Source: Oleiphilus sp. (lineage in GTDB: Bacteria; Pseudomonadota; Gammaproteobacteria; Pseudomonadales; Oleiphilaceae). From it: a DNA stretch of 64,000 nucleotides. Below, piece after piece: positions 7,673-17,247 of the stretch. Within the stretch, counting starts at the first letter, position 1, and each line of letters opens with the position of its first letter. The notes under the pieces were generated by a model. It was not told where the DNA came from. It did not search any database and saw nothing but the letters and a program-made list of their open reading frames with translations. Where the stretch lies: the NCBI GenBank assembly GCA_006212045.1, contig PZPK01000012.1:62001-126000 (forward strand). The letters are read 5' to 3'. A program made the translations under genes and the position numbers.

Positions 7673-9235
7673 ATGACATATACAGTAGAAAACAAAACGC
7701 TGGCAGATCTTTTAGAAATCGCTTTTAGCCGATACTCTGATAGACCAGCATTCAGTGCTTTAGGCCAAACCCTTTCGTTTTCTGACATAGAAGAAAAGTC
7801 GCGTTCTTTGGCATATTGGCTTCAGAATGAATCTGGCCTGGAGACTGGCGATCGCGTTGCCATTCAACTTCCGAATATCGCGCAATATCCTATCGTGGTT
7901 TATGCAATTCTTCGTGCAGGGATGGTGGTTGTTAATACCAATCCAATGTATACCGATCGAGAAATTAAACATCAGTTGACCGATTCTGGTACAAAAGCAA
8001 TATTCATATTTCAACCTGTTTTGCCTGTGTTTAATAAGGTTAAAGATCAAACATCTATTGAACGGGTTATTGAAGTAGGTGCAACAGATTTACTAACAGG
8101 CCATACGGAACTATCAATAGAAGGCAATCAGTCTTTTACTGATTTAGTTGGTATATACGCTGATAAATCGCTATCGAAGCGAAGCCCGATTTCTGAAACG
8201 ATTGTTTTACAATACACCGGTGGAACAACAGGGGTATCGAAAGGCGCAGAGCTAACAAATTTGAACTTGGTAACTCATGCAGAACAAGTGATCGATCGCT
8301 TTTCTAATACATGTAAACCAGGTCATGAAATATTTATAGCACCTTTGCCTCTATACCATGTTTATGCTTTTAGCGTAAATCTTATTGTGTTTGCTTTGCA
8401 GGGAAATTTAAGTGTGTTGATTCCCGATCCTAGGGATCTCGATGCCTTTGTTAAAGCGATTAAGCCTTATAAATTTACGACCTTTTCGGGCATTAATACC
8501 TTGTTGGTAGGGTTAAGTAATCACTCAGGTTTTAGATCGCTCGACTTTTCAAACTTGAAATTAACCATATCAGGCGGGGCAACACTGACTACGAGTGCTG
8601 CTGAGCAATGGTATAAGTTAACGGGTTGCACCGTTTCTGAAGGGTATGGTTTATCTGAAACCAGTGCAGCTTTATGTCTTAATGTTCCCGGGCAGGAAGA
8701 AATTGGAACTGTAGGTCTACCTCTTAAAGATACGATTATAGATATACGTAGTGAGGCTGGTGAATCTCTGCCTGATGGACAAGAAGGTGAGGTTGTGGCG
8801 AAAGCGCCACAAGTTATGAAAGGCTATTGGAATCGTCCGGAAGAAACGCAAAAGGTGATGACAGAAGATGGATTTTTTAGAACGGGTGACATCGGAAAGC
8901 GAATGCCTAGCGGCACGATTAAGATAGTTGACCGTTTAAAAGATCTTATCATCGTATCTGGTTTTAATGTCTATCCTAACGAGGTCGAAGATGTTCTGAC
9001 CCAACACCCTGGTATTGTCGAAGCGGCAGTCGTATCGGAACCTGATGAGCGCGCTGGCGAAAAGGTTTGTGCATACATAACGGCTGCTCAAGAACTCAAT
9101 GAGGAAGCGATTATTGAGCACTGTAGGGAGCACTTAACGAGTTATAAAATACCAAAAAAACTGGTCGTTATGGACGAGTTGCCGAAGTCTACGGTAGGTA
9201 AAATTCTAAGACGTGAACTGAGAACCGGTATGTAA
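7673..9235 (+). CDS. fadD: Fatty acyl-CoA synthetase (FadD-like)
   Basis: This 520-residue AMP-forming ligase activates the fatty acid from alkane oxidation to its acyl-CoA for beta-oxidation. The AMP-binding P-loop-like motif YTGGTTGVSKGAE is at about residues 181-193, followed by GYGLSETSA, the adenine motif FRTGDIGKRMPSG and the hinge RLKDLIIVSGFNVYPNE. The C-terminal lysine motif KSTVGKILRRELR is intact. Sequence order and spacing resemble FadD more than AlkK. The ATG at 7673 is preferred; a TTG 39 bases upstream is possible. It lies 114 bp after the reductase and 49 bp before the aldehyde dehydrogenase, in the order of use in the pathway. Confidence 0.88.
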   Translation: MTYTVENKTLADLLEIAFSRYSDRPAFSALGQTLSFSDIEEKSRSLAYWLQNESGLETGDRVAIQLPNIAQYPIVVYAILRAGMVVVNTNPMYTDREIKHQLTDSGTKAIFIFQPVLPVFNKVKDQTSIERVIEVGATDLLTGHTELSIEGNQSFTDLVGIYADKSLSKRSPISETIVLQYTGGTTGVSKGAELTNLNLVTHAEQVIDRFSNTCKPGHEIFIAPLPLYHVYAFSVNLIVFALQGNLSVLIPDPRDLDAFVKAIKPYKFTTFSGINTLLVGLSNHSGFRSLDFSNLKLTISGGATLTTSAAEQWYKLTGCTVSEGYGLSETSAALCLNVPGQEEIGTVGLPLKDTIIDIRSEAGESLPDGQEGEVVAKAPQVMKGYWNRPEETQKVMTEDGFFRTGDIGKRMPSGTIKIVDRLKDLIIVSGFNVYPNEVEDVLTQHPGIVEAAVVSEPDERAGEKVCAYITAAQELNEEAIIEHCREHLTSYKIPKKLVVMDELPKSTVGKILRRELRTGM

Positions 9236-9284
9236 GTAATCGGTTTTGTCGCAATGGAGTGAACAACCAGAGGAGTAAAACAGG

Positions 9285-10760
9285 ATGTCTAATATCGCCA
9301 CAAATCTCGAAGCAAAAGAATTGAATACAAACAATGCGCTGTCAATGAGTGTTGCAAAGATTGATCAGATCTTTAAACAACAGCAAGAAAAAGCCATCAG
9401 TTTACGGCTGAGCACCTTAGAACAAAGACGAGAAATATTAAAGAGATTCTTAATGGTTGTTGAACGCCATCAACCGGATATTATCGAAGCAGGTAAAAAA
9501 GATTTTAACAAGCCTGAGTCAGAAACCTTAGTGGCAGAAATATTTCCTGTAGTACACGAGATTAAACATACGCTTAAACATTTGAAAAAGTGGATGAAGG
9601 CTAAGCCTGTACCCGCGACAAAAGCGACTCTGGGAACTAAGTCTAAAATTGTTTATGAACCAAAGGGCGTCAGCCTAATTATTTCCCCTTGGAACTATCC
9701 ATTTAATTTAACTCTTGGGCCACTGGTGTCTTCTATCGCTGCGGGGAATACCGCAATGATCAAGTCGAGTGAGTTGACACCCAATATGTCTCGAGTCATC
9801 GCAAAGATCGTGAAAGAAGCTTTCGACGAAGATCATGCCACGGTGTTTGAAGGTGAGGTTGATGTATCTTTGGCTTTATTGGAGAAGCCATTTGATCACA
9901 TTTTCTTTACCGGAAGTCCGCAGGTTGGGAAGTCGGTTATGGCGGCTGCGGCAAAAAACTTGAGCTCTGTCACCTTAGAGCTCGGGGGTAAAAGTCCGGT
10001 TGTTGTAGATAAGAGCGCCAACCTGAAAAAGTCAGCGGGCAAGATTACTTGGGGTAAATTTGTTAATAATGGGCAGACCTGTGTTGCACCGGACTATCTG
10101 TTTGTTCACGAGGACGTTGCGGAAGAATTCGTTGACCATATGAAAGCGACGCTCGTTACGTTTTATGGTGATAATGTTAAGGATAATGAAGATTACGGGC
10201 GTATCGTGAATGAACGTCATACGCAGCGTATTAAAGGTCTAATAGAGGATGCTGTTCAACACGGCGGAAAAATTATTTGCGGTGGTGACGTTAATATATG
10301 TGACTGTTTTATAGCGCCAACCCTGATAAGTGGCAAGCTCGCGGATGAAGGCTTTATTAATTGCACTTTGATGCAAGAAGAGATTTTCGGCCCAGTCTTA
10401 CCGATTATTACATATCGAGATTTAGACGAGGTTGTTAACCATATCAATAGAAACCATAAACCACTGGCGTTGTATATTTATTCTGAAACTAATGATGTTA
10501 GCGAAAATATATTATGCCGAACATCATCGGGGGGGGCTTGCGTGAATACTAATATGGTTCACCTACTACAAAGTAACTTACCCTTCGGCGGAGTTAACAA
10601 TAGTGGACTTGGTAGTTCACATGGCGAATTTGGTTTTAAGGCATTTTCTCATGAGCGTTCGGTGCTAGAGGATAAGTTAACGGCTACAGCACTTATGTAC
10701 CCGCCGTATACAGGAACAGGGAAGAGGTTGCTAAATATGATGATTAAACATTTATCTTAA
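9285..10760 (+). CDS. alkH: Aldehyde dehydrogenase, AlkH-like (ALDH3 class)
   Basis: This 491-residue NAD(P)-dependent enzyme oxidises the fatty aldehyde made by AlkJ. The catalytic glutamate is in LELGGKSP (about 232) and the catalytic cysteine in NNGQTCVAPDY (about 266). The cofactor segment ISPWNYPFNL and the FTGSPQVGKSV loop are present, and the C-terminus ends in a hydrophobic-basic tail typical of class 3 enzymes. The start follows AGAGGAGTAAAACAGG. It closes the alk operon. The following 214 bp to the TetR gene contain no clear terminator. Confidence 0.92.
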   Translation: MSNIATNLEAKELNTNNALSMSVAKIDQIFKQQQEKAISLRLSTLEQRREILKRFLMVVERHQPDIIEAGKKDFNKPESETLVAEIFPVVHEIKHTLKHLKKWMKAKPVPATKATLGTKSKIVYEPKGVSLIISPWNYPFNLTLGPLVSSIAAGNTAMIKSSELTPNMSRVIAKIVKEAFDEDHATVFEGEVDVSLALLEKPFDHIFFTGSPQVGKSVMAAAAKNLSSVTLELGGKSPVVVDKSANLKKSAGKITWGKFVNNGQTCVAPDYLFVHEDVAEEFVDHMKATLVTFYGDNVKDNEDYGRIVNERHTQRIKGLIEDAVQHGGKIICGGDVNICDCFIAPTLISGKLADEGFINCTLMQEEIFGPVLPIITYRDLDEVVNHINRNHKPLALYIYSETNDVSENILCRTSSGGACVNTNMVHLLQSNLPFGGVNNSGLGSSHGEFGFKAFSHERSVLEDKLTATALMYPPYTGTGKRLLNMMIKHLS

Positions 10761-10891
10761 ATATCTAGCTCAGACTTCTTATGTTGCAGGCTCAAGAGGG
10801 TGCAGCTTTCTGGTTTTCGGTAATGATACTTATGACTGATAGTTGGTTTGGCTGGGTTCTGGATGAATTCCCTTTTCCAAAATATATGTGC

Positions 10892-10927
10892 AACCTATAT
10901 ATAAATCGTTCGTTCTATAGATAGGTT
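10892..10927. promoter_or_regulatory. Candidate TetR operator upstream of the efflux cassette
   Basis: AACCTAT (10892-10898) is repeated in inverted orientation as ATAGGTT (10921-10927) around an AT-rich core containing CGTTCGTTC. It lies about 50 bp before the TetR start, a normal place for an autoregulatory operator. Function is inferred. Confidence 0.45.
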
Positions 10928-10974
10928 CGAATAATTATTGGTGTAGACCCAGTAGAAAACAACGTGAGATATCG

Positions 10975-11580
10975 ATGGCAAGGTCAAAATTTGCAAATAA
11001 CGAAGAAGCACTGAACGCTATCTTTAATGAATCAATCCCACTTTTTGCGAAACAGGGCTTTAGTGGGGCATCCATCCGACATGTAGCAACAGCCGTCGGT
11101 GTCAGCATCGCAACGATCTACCATCATTTTCCGGACAAGAAAGCTCTGTACTTGGCGACCATTGAAGCTTCCTTTAAAGATAAAGCTTTGGCCTTGGAAG
11201 ATGCACTTCAACCGACAGGAGCGAAGGAACAGCAATTGAGATGTTTCATTGCCAGTTTTACCGAAATCATGGCTAATGATGAGAATTTCAGGCTTCTGCT
11301 TCAACGGGAACTTATCGACGGTGATGCGGAACGACTATCTACCTTGGCTGCTGATGTCTTCGTTAACCAATTTGAAAACGTACTGAAACTAGCAGAACGA
11401 ATCTCGCCGAAAAGTGATCCTCACATGGCAGCTATATCGATGATTTCACTTGTTTTCTACCATTTGGAGGCGGCTCCTATTAGAGCCTTCCTACCTGGTG
11501 GAAAACCAGAGCACAATGATCCCACCGTCATTGCAGACCACGTTTGCAGTTTGTTGATCAATGGAGTTTTCCGAGGCTAA
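10975..11580 (+). CDS. TetR/AcrR-family transcriptional repressor
   Basis: This 201-residue regulator has an N-terminal TetR helix-turn-helix (about residues 27-55), with GFSGASIRHVATAVGVSIAT and YHHFPDKKALY, the standard recognition pattern. The C-terminal half is helical and ends in a region with FLPGGKP, as in the regulators that precede efflux systems. Its stop codon overlaps the ATG of the membrane-fusion lipoprotein (TAATG), so the three genes form one operon. It probably represses the operon through the inverted repeat upstream and releases it on binding a lipophilic ligand. The nearby alk genes suggest a hydrocarbon or fatty acid, but that is a guess. Confidence 0.87.
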   Translation: MARSKFANNEEALNAIFNESIPLFAKQGFSGASIRHVATAVGVSIATIYHHFPDKKALYLATIEASFKDKALALEDALQPTGAKEQQLRCFIASFTEIMANDENFRLLLQRELIDGDAERLSTLAADVFVNQFENVLKLAERISPKSDPHMAAISMISLVFYHLEAAPIRAFLPGGKPEHNDPTVIADHVCSLLINGVFRG

Positions 11581-12686
11581 TGCGATTGATTTTTAAAACC
11601 TGTAGTATGCTAATATTCGTATCTTTCTTGGTAGCTTGTACTGAGTCGAATTCGTCCAATAAACCTAGCGTAAGCTTTAATAATCCAATTGAGCTTGCAG
11701 TGCATTCGGTGCTTCAACAGTTGGTTCCTCGTTTCTATTCATCTACGGGATACACGAGTGTGTCTCGGAGTATTGAAATATCCACTTCACAGTCCGCTAC
11801 CATTGATGAGCTAACGGTCAAGGAAGGAGACCTGGTTGCGCAGGGAGATCTGTTGGTTGCACTTGATGAAACAGAGTTGCTGACTTCGATTAAACGTGCA
11901 GAAAGTGCGATTGAATCTGCGAAAATCCGTCTGAAAGATCTAGCACATGACCTGGATAACGCCCGTCAATTGCGAGAAAAGCGCGTCATTACGGTTGAGC
12001 AACTTCGAAAGGCAAAGGTTCAACACAATCTCGCTGAGACGCAGTTGCAGCAGGCACAAAGTGAACTTGAACGGCAACTTGCAAGAAAGCCCTATCACCG
12101 TATTCATAGCCCCATTAACGCTCGAGTAATAAAACGATGGGTTAACCAGGGTGACCTAGCAGTGATTGGCAAACCGCTTCTACAGTTGGAAGCCATTCGA
12201 GGTTTGGAGTTCGAAACGTCACTACCTGCGGAATGGGCTAATTCCTTGCGTATTGGTGATAGCTACTTGATCAAAGTTCATAACCGCGAAGACCCTGTTC
12301 AGGCTCAGATTTCACATATCGTCAATAGTGTTGATCGCACCACTCAGACTATACAAGTCAAGCTAGCGTTGGCGGATTCAGAACGTATCGAGGCAGGTCT
12401 GTCCGGCCAGATAGATTTTGTGATAGCTACTGAGAGCCAATTGCTTGTCGAATCCTCTGCTTTGGTCAAGCGTGCTGGGGTTTTTGGTGTCTTTCGACTG
12501 GTACAAAACAAAGCCATTTTTACACCAGTGAATTTTGAACGTCAGTGGCAGAAATATAGGGTTGTCTTGTCTGGTTTAGATCCTTCGGATATTGTCATCA
12601 CTTATCCGCCTTCAACCTTGAAAGATGGTGGAGCTGTTGTCGTTGCAAACTCTTCAGATACCAAGTATTCGAAGGCTGAGATATGA
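11580..12686 (+). CDS. RND efflux periplasmic adaptor lipoprotein
   Basis: This 368-residue membrane-fusion protein links the inner-membrane RND pump to an outer-membrane channel. The N-terminus carries a lipoprotein signal with lipobox LVAC (Cys20). A biotinyl-lipoyl half-domain (TIDELTVKEGDLVAQGDLLV), a long alpha-hairpin rich in Ala, Glu, Gln and Arg, and the second lipoyl half (IHSPINARVIKRWVNQGDLA) follow in the usual order. The ATG at 11580 overlaps the tetR stop, and the gene's own stop overlaps the pump's ATG by four bases. No outer-membrane factor gene is adjacent, so the pump must use one encoded elsewhere. Confidence 0.88.
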   Translation: MRLIFKTCSMLIFVSFLVACTESNSSNKPSVSFNNPIELAVHSVLQQLVPRFYSSTGYTSVSRSIEISTSQSATIDELTVKEGDLVAQGDLLVALDETELLTSIKRAESAIESAKIRLKDLAHDLDNARQLREKRVITVEQLRKAKVQHNLAETQLQQAQSELERQLARKPYHRIHSPINARVIKRWVNQGDLAVIGKPLLQLEAIRGLEFETSLPAEWANSLRIGDSYLIKVHNREDPVQAQISHIVNSVDRTTQTIQVKLALADSERIEAGLSGQIDFVIATESQLLVESSALVKRAGVFGVFRLVQNKAIFTPVNFERQWQKYRVVLSGLDPSDIVITYPPSTLKDGGAVVVANSSDTKYSKAEI

Positions 12687-15600
12687 ACGATAAGATCTCT
12701 CAGAGTAGTTCCACAAATAGCCACAACGCCTTCAACATCGCGCATCATTTAGCGAAAATATTTGTCGAATCGAAACTAGTACTCGCATTGGTTCCTGCGG
12801 TTTTATTGTTTGGTTTAATAGGCTTGTTTGAAACACCACGCGAAGAGAATCCTCAAATTGTCGTGCCTGCAGCTGAGATCACGATACCAATGGACGGAAT
12901 GTCTCCTTTGGAGGTTGAGCACTTACTGTTAACGCCGCTAGAAAATCACCTGAACACTATGCAAGGCGTGAAGCATACCTATGGTGTCGCGGGTGAAGGC
13001 TTCGCCAAAATTCAGGTTGAATTCAAAGTAGGTGAAGATAAAACCGAGTCCTTCGTTCGGCTCTATGATCAAATGGAGCGTTATAAAATTCAGTTGCCGC
13101 CTTTAGCTGGCGAGCCACACATCAGTCTCGTAGATGTAGACGATGTGCCCTTTATGGTCGTCACTTTGGCTTCTAATCAATATGATCGATATCAGCTTAC
13201 AAATATGGCTGAACGAATGACAGAGCATTTACATAGTATCGATGGAGTAGGGCTCAGTCAGATTCATGGCGGTCAAGAGAATGATGTTCGAGTAGAAATA
13301 AATCCAACTCGCTTGCAGGCTTTAGGGTTAGGACTAAACCAGATACGAGCACATATTCAGGCGGCTAACATTGACCATTCACTTGGCTTCAAAGTCATCG
13401 ATAAAGACAACCAGCATATGCGTGTCAGTTACAAGTTAGAAAATCTGGAAGAGCTTAGAAAGTTGGTTGTATTTCGAGATACGGAAAAAGTAGTGCACCT
13501 TCAAGACATCGCGCATATAACGACTGAGCCCGATCATAAAAATTTAAGCCTCTCGCGTTTTAACTTTGGTCCAGCTGATCATCGTTTTGAAGAGTACAAA
13601 GGGCAAGAGATGGCAGCAGTCCATATTGGTATAGCAAAGCAAGGCGGCGTTAATTCCGTCCCTCTGGCCGAAGACATTTTGGAACGTATTGCATCAATGC
13701 AGTCGCAATGGATTCCCAAATCAGTAGAAGTTGTTACAACAAGAAATGACGGCCAGAACGCGAATGATTCTGTTAACACACTCATAGAGCATTTATTTAT
13801 CGCGATTGCGGTTGTCAGTCTTGTGTTATGGGTCTTTTTGGGATGGCGCGCGGCAGCCATCGTATTTATTGCGATACCGATTGTTTTTGCGATTGTGATT
13901 GGTGTGGATTTTCTGGCTGGGCCAACGCTGAATCGCATCACCTTATACGCCTTAATACTCGCTCTTGGTTTATTGGTCGATGATGCCATTGTCGTAATTG
14001 AGAATATTCATCGCCATAACCAACTGTTGCCGGTGGATAGTTCCAAAGAGACGTATTCAAGAGCGATTGTGAACGCAGCTACTGAAATAGGTAATCCGAC
14101 AACTTTAGCAACCATCACCGTGGTTGCCGTGTTCCTCTCTTTACTCTTGGTCACAGGGATGCTGGGTGAGTATTTTTATCCCATTGCTTTCAATGTACCT
14201 GTGGCAATGATTGCGTCCTTGCTGGTTGCATACATTGTCACACCTTGGGCCGCACGTCGTTTTCTACCTGTCACTCACGAAGAGCATAAAGAAATCTGGT
14301 TGCAAACACTTTATCGCAAGCTCTTCAAACGGCTTTATCAGCATAGTATGTGGCGTAGATTGTTTTTTATTGGAGTGCTCATATGCCTATTCGCTTCGCT
14401 TCTTCAGCCAGCCTGGCAATTTGTTAGGCCCCAGGGTGTTGGTGGCGAGCTATCGTCTCTTGGTGTCAATCTGGCATTCCTTCCTAAGGATGATAAGAAC
14501 ACCTTCCTTATTACGTTCAAGTTGCCAGAAGACGCTCCACTTGAAGAAACTGATCGTTTGGTTCGAGATATTTCCAGAATAGTATTGGCACATGAAGAAG
14601 TGATGAATACACAGACCTTCGTCGGTGAACCTTCCGTGATTGATTTCAACGGTCAATTGAAAGGCAACGCCAGTAATATTGGCTCCCAGTTTGCCGAGGT
14701 GCGCATCAATTTGAGTCATAAGTGGACTCGTGATATCAGCTCAATAGAGATTGTTAAGCAGCTTAGAAAGGAGCTCGCAGGCACCATTGGTCAAAATCCG
14801 GAGGCTACGATTCAGTTCGTGGAGGATCCCCCGGGTCCGCCAGTCAGAGCGACTGTTCTTGCTGAAGTTTATGAGCAAGATAATCAGATGAGGGAAGCAG
14901 TAGTGCAAGATCTGGAAGCAGTGTTCAAGGATACCTGGGATATGGCGGAAGTTTGGACCAGCAACACAATACCTATCAACGAGTTTAATTTTAAAATTGA
15001 CCAGCGTAGAGTGCTGCTGGCCGGGTTGGACGTGCAGCAAGTGGCATCAGCGCTGAGTTTTTTCATACAAGGCGATATCGTAAATCACTTGTACGAACAT
15101 GAAGCACGAAATCCGATTCCTATACGCCTCGTTGTTCCTCATGATCAGCGTATCACACCAGAAATACTGGCTCAGACCTTTGTTAAAAATAATGAAGGGG
15201 CGTCAGTGCCTCTGTCTACCGTGATTGATATCGTTCGAACTGAAAAAGCCACGCCTATTTTTCATAAGGATAATGAGCGAGTTTCGTACGTGGGTGGAGA
15301 GTTGTCTGCTAGTGCACCTTTGTATGCTGTACTGGACATAGATCAACGAATTGAAGCTATGGCTTTTGGTAATGAGTCAGTGATTACGACTAGAAATCTG
15401 GGCTTTGTGCCAGATCCACCAACCACCTTAGAGGGTTCTATCGTCCACTGGGATGGTGAACTAAGGCTCACCCTGGATGCATTCCGAGATATGGTTATAG
15501 CCTTAGGTCTATCGATACTGGCAATTTATTTTCTGTTAGTGACCTACTATCAGTCCTTTGGCTTACCGCTATTGGTTATGGTCTCAATTCCCCTGGGGTT

Positions 15601-16000
15601 AATCGGAGTCTTCCCAGGTCATTGGTTGCTTAATCAAGATTTCTCGGCACCCTCTATGATCGGTGTGATTGCGCTTGCGGGAGTTGCTGTTCGTAACTCG
15701 CTGTTGATTGTCGATTTCATTCGCGAGCGTATTGCCGATGGGATGACGCCAGAGGAAGCGATTTCGGAAGCGGGTGCCTTGCGCATTATTCCTATTACCT
15801 TAACCACACTGGCAATTGTTTTTGGCACGCTAATCATCGTACCAGACCCGGTCATGGGTGGCTTAGCTATTTCTCTGATCTTTGGTTCAATCAGCTCTGC
15901 CATCCTAACCGTATTTGTTGTGCCACTTTTGTATTCACGCATAAGTAGTATCAACTTATTCAAAAATATGAGGGCAATATTTGCGAATTTTTTTTGCTGA
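12683..16000 (+). CDS. RND efflux transporter permease (AcrB/MdtB-like)
   Basis: This 1105-residue proton-driven pump has the RND layout: one N-terminal transmembrane helix, a large periplasmic loop, helices 2-6, a second periplasmic loop and helices 8-12. The paired acidic residues of helix 4 that carry protons are visible in LGLLVDDAIVVIENIHRH (about residue 433). The helix 10-11 region reads IGVIALAGVAVRNSLLIVDF. It is slightly longer than AcrB (about 1050) and the substrate cannot be told. Start and stop overlaps with the adaptor gene show tight translational coupling. Confidence 0.92.
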   Translation: MNDKISQSSSTNSHNAFNIAHHLAKIFVESKLVLALVPAVLLFGLIGLFETPREENPQIVVPAAEITIPMDGMSPLEVEHLLLTPLENHLNTMQGVKHTYGVAGEGFAKIQVEFKVGEDKTESFVRLYDQMERYKIQLPPLAGEPHISLVDVDDVPFMVVTLASNQYDRYQLTNMAERMTEHLHSIDGVGLSQIHGGQENDVRVEINPTRLQALGLGLNQIRAHIQAANIDHSLGFKVIDKDNQHMRVSYKLENLEELRKLVVFRDTEKVVHLQDIAHITTEPDHKNLSLSRFNFGPADHRFEEYKGQEMAAVHIGIAKQGGVNSVPLAEDILERIASMQSQWIPKSVEVVTTRNDGQNANDSVNTLIEHLFIAIAVVSLVLWVFLGWRAAAIVFIAIPIVFAIVIGVDFLAGPTLNRITLYALILALGLLVDDAIVVIENIHRHNQLLPVDSSKETYSRAIVNAATEIGNPTTLATITVVAVFLSLLLVTGMLGEYFYPIAFNVPVAMIASLLVAYIVTPWAARRFLPVTHEEHKEIWLQTLYRKLFKRLYQHSMWRRLFFIGVLICLFASLLQPAWQFVRPQGVGGELSSLGVNLAFLPKDDKNTFLITFKLPEDAPLEETDRLVRDISRIVLAHEEVMNTQTFVGEPSVIDFNGQLKGNASNIGSQFAEVRINLSHKWTRDISSIEIVKQLRKELAGTIGQNPEATIQFVEDPPGPPVRATVLAEVYEQDNQMREAVVQDLEAVFKDTWDMAEVWTSNTIPINEFNFKIDQRRVLLAGLDVQQVASALSFFIQGDIVNHLYEHEARNPIPIRLVVPHDQRITPEILAQTFVKNNEGASVPLSTVIDIVRTEKATPIFHKDNERVSYVGGELSASAPLYAVLDIDQRIEAMAFGNESVITTRNLGFVPDPPTTLEGSIVHWDGELRLTLDAFRDMVIALGLSILAIYFLLVTYYQSFGLPLLVMVSIPLGLIGVFPGHWLLNQDFSAPSMIGVIALAGVAVRNSLLIVDFIRERIADGMTPEEAISEAGALRIIPITLTTLAIVFGTLIIVPDPVMGGLAISLIFGSISSAILTVFVVPLLYSRISSINLFKNMRAIFANFFC

Positions 16001-16290
16001 GTAAATGTGAATTTAGGTTGATCATCTGGTCCGCAACCTCATCTTTAGCAATGAAACTCTTTTGGTTAGTGTTGGCCAGACTTTCCTGTCGAAGATATTT
16101 CGAATCAGTGAGTCCGAAAGCGCATATTCAAGCCTCCATCAAAGGTCCGCTTCCCGAACAAAGCCAATGGAAGCAGGTGCTATATCATATCGCTAAATCC
16201 AACCCAAATGTAGCAACATAGAAACAATTGTAGACGATCACTAAACGCATGTAGTAACATTTATACATAAGATTGTTTTGGAGGTGAGCT
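16001..16290. other. Intergenic remnant between efflux pump and toxin-antitoxin genes
   Basis: About 290 bases without a convincing gene. A 75-codon frame from a TTG at 15994 overlaps the pump's end, has no ribosome site and resembles nothing I know. The last 40 bases hold the antitoxin promoter and its ribosome site (TTTTGGAGGTGAGCT). Confidence 0.4.
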
Positions 16291-16536
16291 ATGTCTACAT
16301 TAACCAGTCGAGAGTTTAATCAAGATACAGGCCGAGCCAAGAAAGAGGCGCTGTCTGGACCTGTGTATATTACCGATCGAGGGAAACCGTCTCACGTACT
16401 CTTATCTTATGAAGAGTACAAAGCTATGACGGAGAAGAAGGCGACGATTGGTGAGCTGCTTTCTATGGATGGGGTAGAGGATATCGAATTTACTCCGGGC
16501 CAAGTCACCGACAAAGCTGCAGCAGCAGAGTTTTAG
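16291..16536 (+). CDS. Phd/YefM-type antitoxin
   Basis: This 81-residue protein has the Phd/YefM N-terminal DNA-binding fold: MSTLTSREFNQDTGRAKKEA followed by GPVYITDRGKPSHVLLSYEEY, the family's hallmark strand-turn. The C-terminal part (about 50-81) is acidic and would wrap the toxin. A strong ribosome site (GGAGGTGA) precedes it. The toxin start lies one base after its stop. It should neutralise the PIN-domain toxin and repress the pair's own promoter. Confidence 0.9.
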   Translation: MSTLTSREFNQDTGRAKKEALSGPVYITDRGKPSHVLLSYEEYKAMTEKKATIGELLSMDGVEDIEFTPGQVTDKAAAAEF

Positions 16537-16537
16537 T

Positions 16538-16960
16538 ATGTATTTATTAGACACTAATGTTGTCTCTGAACTCAGAAAAGTAAAAAGCGGTAAAGCTGAT
16601 AGCAATGTAGAGGAATGGTCAGCCCAAGTTGAAGCTGAATTGCTTTATGTTTCATCAATCGTCATTCATGAAATAGAGCTCGGGATTCTACGGGCTGAAA
16701 GATCTGATGCTGCGAAAGGTAAGATTCTCCGGAAATGGATGAGCGACCACGTTTTGCCAACTTTTGAGGGACGTATATTACCAGTCGATAAGGAAGTCGT
16801 TTTGGTTAGCGCCAAGTATCATGTACCAGACCCAAAGCCATATAGAGATACGTTTATTGCTGCAACAGCCGCTGTTCAAGATATGACAATCGTAACGCGC
16901 AACGTATCAGATTTTAATCTGGACAACCTCAAAATATTCAACCCTTGGGAACAGAGTTAA
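16538..16960 (+). CDS. PIN-domain toxin (VapC/FitB-like ribonuclease)
   Basis: This 140-residue PIN nuclease starts MYLLDTNVVSELRK, with the first catalytic Asp at residue 5. It continues with SSIVIHEIELGI (acidic residue on helix 3) and ends with PYRDTFIAATA and TIVTRNVSDF, carrying the remaining acidic metal ligands. These are the magnesium-dependent RNase residues of VapC/FitB toxins. It is preceded by a Phd-type rather than VapB-type antitoxin, as in FitAB-like and hybrid pairs. It sits between an efflux operon and a recombinase, where such modules commonly stabilise mobile DNA. Confidence 0.9.
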   Translation: MYLLDTNVVSELRKVKSGKADSNVEEWSAQVEAELLYVSSIVIHEIELGILRAERSDAAKGKILRKWMSDHVLPTFEGRILPVDKEVVLVSAKYHVPDPKPYRDTFIAATAAVQDMTIVTRNVSDFNLDNLKIFNPWEQS

Positions 16961-16977
16961 ACCTGGCGAGTATTTTT

Positions 16978-17190
16978 ATGGCTGAATTATCACAAGAGGT
17001 ATTACAGGAGTTTTCTGATCGAGTAGCAGAAATATGCGAGCAAATGGAGCTCGAGCCTGACCAAATGCTCGAAGCTATCGGCAGCACGTTCATTGGCGCT
17101 GTTATGAGCTTTGGAAAAACAAGCTATCAAGTAGAAATATCCGGAGTCGCAAGTGCCGCTGTGGAAACCATGTTTGGGGCATCCGACTAA
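16978..17190 (+). CDS. Small hypothetical protein after the toxin gene
   Basis: This 70-residue protein, MAELSQEVLQEFSDRVAEIC onward, is predicted mainly helical and acidic (EQMELEPDQMLEAIG), with a hydrophobic middle and no membrane segment. The ATG at 16978 lies 17 bp after the toxin stop, so it may be the third gene of that operon. A TTG 33 bases upstream would overlap the toxin gene and has no better ribosome site. I do not recognise the family. It could be mobile-element cargo. Confidence 0.5.
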   Translation: MAELSQEVLQEFSDRVAEICEQMELEPDQMLEAIGSTFIGAVMSFGKTSYQVEISGVASAAVETMFGASD

Positions 17191-17247
17191 CTTAAGGTCT
17201 TGGAATAGGCTAAAGAAAGCCATGTAGATTGACTCGAATGCCTGATG

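Noticed and set aside
15994-16221. 75-codon open frame after the RND pump
   Set aside because: TTG start inside the pump gene, no ribosome site, no recognisable pattern.
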